From positions 1-26,242 of the forward strand of contig JAYUOV010000286.1 in the NCBI GenBank assembly GCA_043760535.1: a stretch of 26,242 nt of DNA, given 5' to 3'. A program made the translations under genes and the position numbers. The DNA is from JAZKFT01 sp043760535. GTDB taxonomy: Bacteria; Bacteroidota; Bacteroidia; Chitinophagales; Chitinophagaceae. This document shows positions 14,914 to 20,988 of the stretch, one piece after another. The notes under the pieces were generated by a model. That model was not told the origin of the DNA, did not search any database, and worked only from the letters and a program-made list of their open reading frames with translations. Within the stretch, counting starts at the first letter, position 1. Each line of letters opens with the position of its first letter.

Positions 14914-16341
14914 ATGAAGTGGCTTATCCCAATTTTATTCTTGTCGGTCTTTTTTGTGGCCTGCAAAAAAGAAACCTTTATCACATCGTCCGATGCAAGG
15001 CTCAGCATTAGTGCCGATACGCTCAGTTTTGATACCGTTTTTACCACCGTAGGTTCTGTTACCCAATTTTTTAAAATACGCAACGATAATAACCAAAAGC
15101 TACGCATTTCAGGCATCCGCCTGTCTGGCGGCACGGCATCTTCTTACCAATTAAATATAGACGGGCAAGCTACTGCCGCTGCTACCGGCTTGGAACTGGC
15201 TGCAAACGACAGCTTGTATGTTTTTGTAAAAATTGCCATTAACCAAAGCACTGCCAACCTGCCTTTTATAGTAAGGGACAGTATTAAAGTAGATTACAAC
15301 GGCAATACAAAATGGGTGCAGCTAAGGGCCTATGGCCAAAATGCAAGGTTTCTTAAAAACCAAAAAATAACCGCTAGCACCACCTGGAATAACCAATTGC
15401 CCTATGTAATCCTTGGTGGCGTAACGGTAGATACTTTTGCCACATTGACCATTGACAGGGGCACCCGTATTTACTGTAATGCCAATGCTCCAATTATAGT
15501 ACACGGCACCTTGCTGGTGAATGGCGAAAAGGATACCGCTAACCGTGTGTACTTTCGTGGCGACAGGCTGGATGCGGTGTACAAAGACCTGCCGGGCGGC
15601 TGGCCGGGTATTATTTTTACCAACCCAAGCAGGGCCAATGTGCTTAATTATGCGGTGATAAAAAATGCCTATCAGGCATTGGTTGTAAGCGGCGGCATTG
15701 CCAACCCTGTGCCTAAACTTACCCTTAATGAGTGCATTGTTGATAATGCATACGATGTGGGTTTGTTTGCATTTAATAGTTTTATAAACAGCCGAAACTG
15801 CCTCTTTAGCAATTGTGGAAACGATGCCAATTTGGGCGAAGGCGGTAGTAATGTGTTGGTACGTGGTGGTGGCATTTACAATTTCGATTACGCCACCATT
15901 GCTACGTTTAGCAACGCTTACCAACTACATAAACAGCCGGTGGTGTACCTGAGTAACAGCGGCGGTGGCGGTACTACTGCCCCACTAACGGCCAATTTTA
16001 ACAACAGTATTATTTACGGCGAAGGCGGCCTTGTGGAAAATGAAATTGTGACGGATAAACAGACGACTGGTTTTGGGTTTGCTGTGAAATTAAATAACAC
16101 ATTATACAAAGTAAAGGCCGACCCTGCGAATATAAATACTCCTATTGCTAGTCTTAAAAACGTAAATCCGGTTTTCGATACCATAAATATCGGAAGAAGG
16201 ATCTATGATTTTCGATTACGGGCCGATGTTTCGCCATGCATTAATAAAGGCGTAGCCACTACAATAATAACTACAGACCTGGATGGCACACTCAGAAAAA
16301 AGGGTAGTGCAACGGATATTGGTTGTTATGAAAAGCAGTAA
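14914..16341 (+). CDS. Right-handed beta-helix surface lipoprotein with choice-of-anchor-Q-like end
   Basis: The 475-residue protein has a lipoprotein signal 'ILFLSVFFVACKKE' (Cys17). A DUF1573/Ig-like stretch follows (about 30-140: 'LSFDTVFTTVGSVTQFFKIRNDNNQKLRISGI'). The central region (about 150-400) has repeated short beta turns ('NVLNYAVIKNAYQALVVSGG', 'SFINSRNCLFSNCGND') as in parallel beta-helices. The end 'DLDGTLRKKGSATDIGCYE' matches the choice-of-anchor Q motif. It is probably an outer-membrane surface lipoprotein of unknown ligand. A good -7 element TACTTTTG lies at 14901-14908, only six bases before the ATG, without an obvious -33 partner, so transcription could be nearly leaderless or start upstream with comF. 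Confidence 0.8.
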   Translation: MKWLIPILFLSVFFVACKKETFITSSDARLSISADTLSFDTVFTTVGSVTQFFKIRNDNNQKLRISGIRLSGGTASSYQLNIDGQATAAATGLELAANDSLYVFVKIAINQSTANLPFIVRDSIKVDYNGNTKWVQLRAYGQNARFLKNQKITASTTWNNQLPYVILGGVTVDTFATLTIDRGTRIYCNANAPIIVHGTLLVNGEKDTANRVYFRGDRLDAVYKDLPGGWPGIIFTNPSRANVLNYAVIKNAYQALVVSGGIANPVPKLTLNECIVDNAYDVGLFAFNSFINSRNCLFSNCGNDANLGEGGSNVLVRGGGIYNFDYATIATFSNAYQLHKQPVVYLSNSGGGGTTAPLTANFNNSIIYGEGGLVENEIVTDKQTTGFGFAVKLNNTLYKVKADPANINTPIASLKNVNPVFDTINIGRRIYDFRLRADVSPCINKGVATTIITTDLDGTLRKKGSATDIGCYEKQ

Positions 16342-16412
16342 AAAGTATGCTTCACTCGGTTTCGAGATAACAGAAACTGAAAATGCAAAGTGTTCTCTTT
16401 AACTTTACTACC

Positions 16413-16622
16413 ATGAAAGAAATAACATTTTTAGTACACGAAGCCGAAGAAGGTGGTTATTATGCAGAGGCAATTGGTAGTGGTATTTTTGCCGAAGGCG
16501 ATACCATTGCAGATTTAAAAGAAAATATTAAGGGAGGAATTGATTGTCATTTTGAAGATAAAACTGAAGCACCCGTTTTTGCACATCTTCATTTTGTAAA
16601 AGATGAAATAATGGCTTTATGA
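16413..16622 (+). CDS. hicB: HicB-family antitoxin
   Basis: The 69-residue protein (ATG 16413; an ATG at 16383 adds a non-conserved leader) has the HicB partial RNase H-like fold pattern: 'ITFLVHEAEEGGYYAEAIGSGIFAEGDTIADLKENIKGGIDCHFED'. It neutralises the HicA mRNA interferase and usually represses the operon. No separate DNA-binding domain is visible at the C-terminus, so autoregulation may be weak or need HicA. Its stop overlaps the hicA start as ATGA. Antitoxin-first order is one of the two known hic arrangements. Confidence 0.88.
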   Translation: MKEITFLVHEAEEGGYYAEAIGSGIFAEGDTIADLKENIKGGIDCHFEDKTEAPVFAHLHFVKDEIMAL

Positions 16623-16861
16623 AAACGCCACGTGATATTTCGGGCAGTACGATTATAAAATATCTGAAGCTTTATGGGTATGTTAATGTTAGGCAAAATG
16701 GCAGCCACATTACCATAACTACAACCCAAAACGGGGAACATCATTTAACTATTCCCAACCATGACCCAATAAAGGTGGGCACTTTAAACGCTATTATTGC
16801 CAATGTAGCAAGTCATTTCAATGTTTCCAAAGAGCAGGTTATGCAAGAATTATTTGGGTAA
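16619..16861 (+). CDS. hicA: HicA-family mRNA interferase toxin
   Basis: The 80-residue protein is a double-stranded-RNA-binding-fold HicA: 'SGSTIIKYLKLYGYVNVRQNGSHITITT' with the catalytic histidine in the G-S-H motif (about H30), then 'HHLTIPNHDPIKVGTLNAII'. It cleaves mRNA and is held inactive by HicB. It overlaps hicB by four bases, so translation is coupled. All expected core features are present and the gene looks intact. Confidence 0.9.
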   Translation: MKTPRDISGSTIIKYLKLYGYVNVRQNGSHITITTTQNGEHHLTIPNHDPIKVGTLNAIIANVASHFNVSKEQVMQELFG

Positions 16862-16879
16862 AACTTTAAAGGGGGACGA

Positions 16880-16981
16880 TCATAATTTTTGCTTTTCCAC
16901 TGCTTTTCTTGCTATTATATTAGAAACATTTAACCAATCATCAATAGTAATACCTGCTTCATACCATATTTGAACCAATTT
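16880..16981 (-). pseudogene. Short antisense remnant of an unidentified gene
   Basis: The minus strand holds 33 sense codons between stops at 16982-16984 and 16880-16882, with no ATG. The peptide 'IWYEAGITIDDWLNVSNIIA' looks like real, helical coding sequence and not random AT-rich translation. It ends in a basic helix 'RKAVEKQKL'. It may be the 3' end of a gene destroyed when the toxin-antitoxin modules arrived. Family unknown. Confidence 0.3.
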
Positions 16982-17019
16982 TCAAAAATCTTGTTCTTAT
17001 TGTATAATTAAACAAAATT

Positions 17020-17556
17020 ATGAAATACATAGTACTCACTTTATTAGTTGGGCTGATGGCTTTTAAGCCCGGCACCAAAACCAACAGCATTTACCAGTTT
17101 AAAGTAGAATCGCTTGATGGAAAACAAATTAATTTCTCTAAATACAAAGGAAAAAAAATATTGGTAGTCAATACTGCATCTGAATGTGGCTACACTTATC
17201 AATACGAAGGATTAGAGGCATTGTACGAAAAATACAAGGATAAGTTGGTGGTAGTAGCTTTCCCTGCAAACAATTTTGGTGGACAAGAACCCGGATCCGC
17301 AGAACAAATACAAGCATTTTGCCATGGCGGTAAATACAATGTTACTTTTCCGATGGCTGCTAAAGTGAGTGTAAAAGACACTGATGTAGCCCCTGTATTT
17401 CAATGGCTTACACAGAAAGATAAAAATGGTGTGTTGGATGCCAACATCAACTGGAATTTCAACAAGTTTTTATTGGATGAAAATGGTGTTTTATTACAAC
17501 ATTTTCAAAGCAAAGTGGAACCAATGAGTGAGGCGATTGTACGTTATTTGAAATAA
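17020..17556 (+). CDS. Exported glutathione/thiol peroxidase
   Basis: The 178-residue protein is a GPx-family peroxidase with an N-terminal signal-like segment (1-14). The peroxidatic residue is cysteine, not selenocysteine: 'NTASECGYTYQY' (C56). Other catalytic-tetrad elements are present in 'FPANNFGGQEPG' (Q89) and 'WNFNKF' (W145, N146). Such bacterial enzymes usually use thioredoxin to reduce hydroperoxides. The leader suggests action in the periplasm or at the membrane. It lies between two toxin-antitoxin modules, which looks like a chance result of insertion on both sides. Confidence 0.93.
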   Translation: MKYIVLTLLVGLMAFKPGTKTNSIYQFKVESLDGKQINFSKYKGKKILVVNTASECGYTYQYEGLEALYEKYKDKLVVVAFPANNFGGQEPGSAEQIQAFCHGGKYNVTFPMAAKVSVKDTDVAPVFQWLTQKDKNGVLDANINWNFNKFLLDENGVLLQHFQSKVEPMSEAIVRYLK

Positions 17557-17606
17557 GTTTCAATAGCTTCCCTCAATTATTGATTATAGTTCTTAAACTC
17601 GTATTT

Positions 17607-17852
17607 ATGAATCTGACTGAAAACGATACAACACTTATTGATGGATATATTGAGTTGCTCGACAACTTAAGTACAACCAATAAATTGGATTTGATTTCTA
17701 AGTTGACTATTTCTATAAAAGCAGACCTCTTAAACAAACAGCAAACTTTCAAAGATGCATTTGGAGCTTTCGAATCTGAAAAGTCAGCAGAAGAAATAAT
17801 TTATGACATACGCAATAGCCGGGTTTTTAGCAGGCAAATTGAATCGTTTTGA
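17607..17852 (+). CDS. Probable antitoxin of a PIN-domain toxin module
   Basis: An 81-residue ORF (ATG 17607; the frame also opens at 17580) overlaps the downstream PIN toxin start by four bases (TTGA). It is largely helical ('TLIDGYIELLDNLSTTNKLDLISKLT', 'FGAFESEKSAEEIIYDIRNSR'). The acidic C-terminal 'SAEEIIYDIRNSRVFSRQIESF' resembles the toxin-wrapping tails of VapB-like antitoxins, although I do not see a standard DNA-binding domain. Antitoxin identity is inferred from size, overlap and order. Confidence 0.75.
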   Translation: MNLTENDTTLIDGYIELLDNLSTTNKLDLISKLTISIKADLLNKQQTFKDAFGAFESEKSAEEIIYDIRNSRVFSRQIESF

Positions 17853-18247
17853 AAAAATATTTGATAGATACAAACATTGCCATCTTTTACATGAAAGGCA
17901 AGTTTGAACTTGAAACAAAATTTAGTGGGATAGACACTAATTTTTTTATTTCTGAAATAACACTTGCTGAACTAAAATTTGGAGTTGAGAATAGTGAAAG
18001 GCAAGAAAGAAACAGGGCGGTGCTAGTTAAATTTTTAGCAGGTGTTCAGGTTTTGCCCATTTACCACTCGTTGGATTTCTATGCTGTTGAAAAAGCAAGG
18101 CTTCGAAAAATGGGAACACCGGTAGATGATTTTGATCTTTTGATTGGTGCAACATCGGTAACCCACAAGTTGATTATGGTTACTAATAATACAAGCCATT
18201 TTGCCAGAATAAATGGAATCAATTTAGAAGATTGGACTAATGCCTGA
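17849..18247 (+). CDS. vapC: PIN-domain ribonuclease toxin (VapC-like)
   Basis: The 132-residue protein starts with TTG 17849, giving the canonical 'KKYLIDTNIAIFYMKG' PIN N-terminus (metal-binding D7). Further acidic residues lie in 'ITLAELKFGVENS' (E41) and 'VDDFDLLIGATS' (D94/D96), and the end 'MVTNNTSHFARINGINLEDW' is typical. VapC toxins cleave tRNA or rRNA when released from their antitoxin. The TTG overlaps the antitoxin stop, so the toxin is translationally coupled to it, with a weak start as expected for the toxin. Confidence 0.88.
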   Translation: MKKYLIDTNIAIFYMKGKFELETKFSGIDTNFFISEITLAELKFGVENSERQERNRAVLVKFLAGVQVLPIYHSLDFYAVEKARLRKMGTPVDDFDLLIGATSVTHKLIMVTNNTSHFARINGINLEDWTNA

Positions 18248-18283
18248 TTTCTGATTCAAACAAACCTTTTCCAATTATATTTG

Positions 18284-18310
18284 GTCGAAGCAAACGCTTC
18301 GGCTTTTTTT
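18284..18310 (+). terminator. Intrinsic terminator of the PIN toxin operon, abutting the holB start codon
   Basis: GTCGAAGC (18284-18291) and GCTTCGGC (18296-18303) pair (one G-T) around an AAAC loop, followed by seven Ts (18304-18310). The T-run ends on the base before ATG 18311 of holB. This rules out the in-frame TTG at 18281 as a start, because it would lie in the stem. Confidence 0.85.
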
Positions 18311-19582
18311 ATGCTACTGAAAGATATTATAGGATTACACGAAACCAAAAAACACCTGGTAGAAATGGTGCAGGCAAACCGCCTGAGCCATGCTATTTTA
18401 ATGGTAGGTAAAGAAGGTAGCGGCGCCTTGTCTTTGGCCATGGCCTTTGCATCATACATTGTTTGTATGCCAGATCCTAATCGTAAACTGTTAACCGTCA
18501 ACCGTCAACCGGTTTCGCTTTTCGAAGCTCCAGACCTTTTTGGAACGCCACCAAATGGTTCTACTTCGGTGGACGGTGGAACGTCGACGGTTCACCAAAA
18601 TATTCCCCAGCCCGACGATATTGCTGAAATGCCAGCTTATATTAAAGCAGCCCAACTCGTACACCCCGACATTCATTTCTCTTTTCCGGCCATTAACGAT
18701 ACCAAAAGAAAAAAAGAAGCCATCAGTAATGATTGGATTACAGAATGGCGGGAATTTATGAAACAGATGCCCTACGGTAATGCTTTCGACTGGCTGCAAT
18801 TTATTGGTGCTGAAAACAAACAGGGTAATATCAGCAAACTGGAATGTGACCATATTCTTCATAAACTAAGCCTTAAAAGCTTTGAAAGCCCCTGGAAAAT
18901 ATTGATTATGTGGATGCCCGAATACCTTGGCAATATGGGCAACCGCCTGCTAAAACTGATAGAAGAGCCGCCACCCAATACGTTGTTTTTACTGGTTACA
19001 GAAAATGAGGAAGCCATTTTGCCAACCATTTTATCCCGGTGCCAGCTAATAAGGGTGGGCCTGCCGGCAAATGAGGATATAGAAAATGCCCTTGTGCAAA
19101 AGAATGGCGTGGACAGAGATAGGGCTCGTCAAATTTCGATGGTGGCAGAAGGTAATTACCACGAAGCCCTACAAATGCTGCAACATAACGATGCCGACTG
19201 GCAATCGCTTTTGCGGCAATGGCTAAATGCTGCCATAAAAGGTACACCCAAAATGCAGCAGGACTGGATAGCCGAAATGAACGAACTGGGCCGGGAAAAA
19301 CAAAAGCAATTTTTAAAATACTTTGTAAACCTGCTGGAACAAAGCATCCGGGTAAGAATTTTGGGGCCAAGTAGGTTATCGCTGCCAGAGGCAGAAATGG
19401 ATTTTGCGCAGCGGCTAAATAAGATTGCAGGCATTAATCAGCAGGAGGCTTTGGTAAAAGAACTGGAACAAGCCAGCTATTATATAGAACGCAATGCCAA
19501 TGGAAAAATGCTTTTTCAGGCACTTACCTTAAAGCTGAGAAGTATTGTGTTAGAGAAAACAATGTTGCTTCAAAATGGATAA
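18311..19582 (+). CDS. holB: DNA polymerase III subunit delta' (clamp loader)
   Basis: The 423-residue protein starts at ATG 18311 ('MLLKDIIGLHETKKHLVEMVQANRLSHA'). It has the delta' features: a degenerate P-loop 'VGKEGSGALSLAMAF' (no ATP hydrolysis expected), 'LLKLIEEPPPNTLFLLVTE' and 'ILSRCQLIRV' (SRC motif). The small zinc module normally found between the P-loop and 'HPD.HF' is absent: three of its cysteines are replaced, and a segment encoded by a degenerate inverted-repeat element (18493-18592) occupies this place. Function in loading the sliding clamp is expected to survive, since the module is not catalytic. A vestigial copy of its last codons lies 4.1 kb downstream at 23717-23752, beyond an accessory cassette. 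Confidence 0.88.
   Translation: MLLKDIIGLHETKKHLVEMVQANRLSHAILMVGKEGSGALSLAMAFASYIVCMPDPNRKLLTVNRQPVSLFEAPDLFGTPPNGSTSVDGGTSTVHQNIPQPDDIAEMPAYIKAAQLVHPDIHFSFPAINDTKRKKEAISNDWITEWREFMKQMPYGNAFDWLQFIGAENKQGNISKLECDHILHKLSLKSFESPWKILIMWMPEYLGNMGNRLLKLIEEPPPNTLFLLVTENEEAILPTILSRCQLIRVGLPANEDIENALVQKNGVDRDRARQISMVAEGNYHEALQMLQHNDADWQSLLRQWLNAAIKGTPKMQQDWIAEMNELGREKQKQFLKYFVNLLEQSIRVRILGPSRLSLPEAEMDFAQRLNKIAGINQQEALVKELEQASYYIERNANGKMLFQALTLKLRSIVLEKTMLLQNG
18493..18592. repeat. About 100-bp imperfect palindromic element inside holB, read in frame
   Basis: The left end has AACCGTC twice in tandem plus AACC (18493-18510). The right end has GGTGGACGGTGG (18568-18579) and GTCGACGGTT (18583-18592), which are inverse copies of the left (AACCGTC/GACGGTT at the outer ends). 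The element keeps the frame and encodes a low-complexity 'LTVNRQPVSLFEAPDLF...GGTSTVH' insert. It looks like a palindromic repeat that has inserted in frame in a coding gene. Confidence 0.6.
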
Positions 19583-19730
19583 TGCTTCAGCTTGGTTTCA
19601 ACAATCTTAAAAGTTTCAACCAAACTTTTGATAACAAAAGGTACATTAACGATGAATTAACACCCCCCCTAAATTATTATTTACTGATTCCATAACTTTA
19701 ATTTACAAACGTCTGTAGCGGAATGCCAAT

Positions 19731-19749
19731 GCCGCAATCGGCTTTTTTT
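19731..19749 (+). terminator. Weak intrinsic terminator after holB
   Basis: GCCG (19731-19734) and CGGC (19739-19742) form a short stem with a CAAT loop, followed by seven Ts (19743-19749). It is about 150 bases after the holB stop and 43 before the peptide gene start. The stem is short, so read-through is likely. Confidence 0.45.
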
Positions 19750-19792
19750 AAAGTAGATAGAAGTAGGAAATCATTAAATAATTAATTAAACA

Positions 19793-20116
19793 ATGAAAAG
19801 AATCATGTTGCTGTCTTTCTTTTGTTTTTTAGGTTCCACCGTGTTTGCATCTAATAATACCGAAAGGCATTCCGAAGTAAAAGATCTTGGCGAAAACATT
19901 GCAGTTATTGAAAATGAACCTGCATTTTCTCTTTGCTGGACTGGTTACAGGGAAAGTGTTACCTGTAACGATGGTGCACAAATGTTTTCCGCTTATATCG
20001 ACATTTCCTACAATTGCGAAACAGGCGAAGTTCATGGTGTTTTTGGTGGATTTTTTAGTGATGAAGAAGCTTGCGAAGGTCATGGTGGCGTAAACAATGG
20101 CTGTTGTTGGGCTTAA
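19793..20116 (+). CDS. Small secreted cysteine-rich peptide
   Basis: The 107-residue product has a clear signal peptide (1-19, 'MKRIMLLSFFCFLGSTVFA', signal-peptidase-I type site). An acidic segment (20-44) precedes a Cys/Gly-rich core with six cysteines (C48, C58, C75, C94, C104, C105), ending 'GGVNNGCCWA'. The acidic segment followed by a compact core could mean a propeptide and a disulfide-bonded mature peptide, but no double-glycine leader motif is evident at the boundary. No family was recognised. It is first in a row with a GLPGLI protein and a TonB-receptor-like barrel, separated from them by a strong hairpin. It could be a signalling, toxic or structural peptide; the context favours handling at the outer membrane. 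Confidence 0.72.
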   Translation: MKRIMLLSFFCFLGSTVFASNNTERHSEVKDLGENIAVIENEPAFSLCWTGYRESVTCNDGAQMFSAYIDISYNCETGEVHGVFGGFFSDEEACEGHGGVNNGCCWA

Positions 20117-20119
20117 ATC

Positions 20120-20161
20120 AATAATACGAGGAGTTATTGACGAATAACACCTCGTATTATT
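20120..20161 (+). promoter_or_regulatory. Long hairpin directly after the Cys-rich peptide gene
   Basis: AATAATACGAGG (20120-20131) pairs with CCTCGTATTATT (20150-20161). After one A-A mismatch, GTTATT (20133-20138) pairs with AATAAC (20143-20148) around a GACG loop, giving an 18-bp stem with a single mismatch. It begins four bases after the TAA and ends 31 bases before the next ATG. No strong T-run follows, so it probably protects the peptide mRNA and partly attenuates the downstream genes. Confidence 0.8.
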
Positions 20162-20192
20162 TCTGAACAACAATAATAAGTAAATTATTTAT

Positions 20193-20966
20193 ATGAAGAA
20201 AATCACGGCAATTTTTGTTATAATTTGTTGTTTTGCTTTTGTCTCAAACGGAAACGCTCAACAAAAATTTGGCAGAGTTATTTATATAGATTCAGCTTAT
20301 GGAAAATCATCTGTTTTAGAAATGTATTTTAATGAGAAGGAATATAGCTACAGGCGAATAAACAAAATTTCGGACACAGCTTTAAGTTTTGAATCTTTTA
20401 AAAAAATAGATGACAAAATAGAAAACGACGAAAGTATAGTCGGAATGGGTAAGATGGATGCTTTAAACAAAACAATGCCTCCAGCGCAGACCTATGGAAA
20501 TTTAGAAAATGGCAGGACTATCTTAAGCACATATTTGGGATTAAAGAGGGGTTATTGTCAAAAGGATACCATAAGTAATTTTGTGAATTGGGCCCTCCAG
20601 CCGGGCTCTGATACTATTTTTGGATTGTTATGTAACCGTGCAACCGGTAATTTATCATCTGGTGCTAGATTCGAAGCTTGGTACACTAATTCAATTCCAG
20701 TATCAGTGGCTCCCTATCAATTACGCGGGTTGCCAGGATTAATCGTTAAAATCAAATCAATCAACACTGGTAATACTATTACCCTTATTGATTTAGTATG
20801 GCCCTTAAAAAGAGAGGTGGTGTTAGATTATTCGCAAAACAAGCAACTGCTGTCAATTTCTGAAATAAAGGCAGATGAAGCAAAACGAAAAGAAAAATTA
20901 AAATCATTTGTTGATGCTTTCAATAGGGGAGAAAAGGTTAATATTAAAGATCTCAACGCTCAATAG
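20193..20966 (+). CDS. GLPGLI family secreted protein
   Basis: The 257-residue protein has a signal peptide (1-22, 'IICCFAFVSNGNA') and the family-defining motif GLPGLI at residues 179-184 within 'APYQLRGLPGLIVKIKS'. The family is confined to Bacteroidota, is exported, and is often encoded beside TonB-receptor-like barrels; its biochemical role is not established. The C-terminus is a charged helix ('ADEAKRKEKLKSFVDAFNRGEK'). It lies 76 bases after the peptide stop, beyond the hairpin, and 22 bases before the barrel gene, so all three are probably one transcription unit. Confidence 0.88.
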   Translation: MKKITAIFVIICCFAFVSNGNAQQKFGRVIYIDSAYGKSSVLEMYFNEKEYSYRRINKISDTALSFESFKKIDDKIENDESIVGMGKMDALNKTMPPAQTYGNLENGRTILSTYLGLKRGYCQKDTISNFVNWALQPGSDTIFGLLCNRATGNLSSGARFEAWYTNSIPVSVAPYQLRGLPGLIVKIKSINTGNTITLIDLVWPLKREVVLDYSQNKQLLSISEIKADEAKRKEKLKSFVDAFNRGEKVNIKDLNAQ

Positions 20967-20988
20967 AAATGATGTTTAAAATACTTGA

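Noticed and set aside
18281..18310. TTG 18281 as the start of holB
   Set aside because: It lies in the stem of an intrinsic terminator, and ATG 18311 gives the conserved N-terminus.
19829..20173. 114-codon minus-strand ORF over the Cys-rich peptide gene
   Set aside because: Antisense shadow; the plus frame has a signal peptide, a cysteine pattern and a downstream hairpin positioned at its stop.
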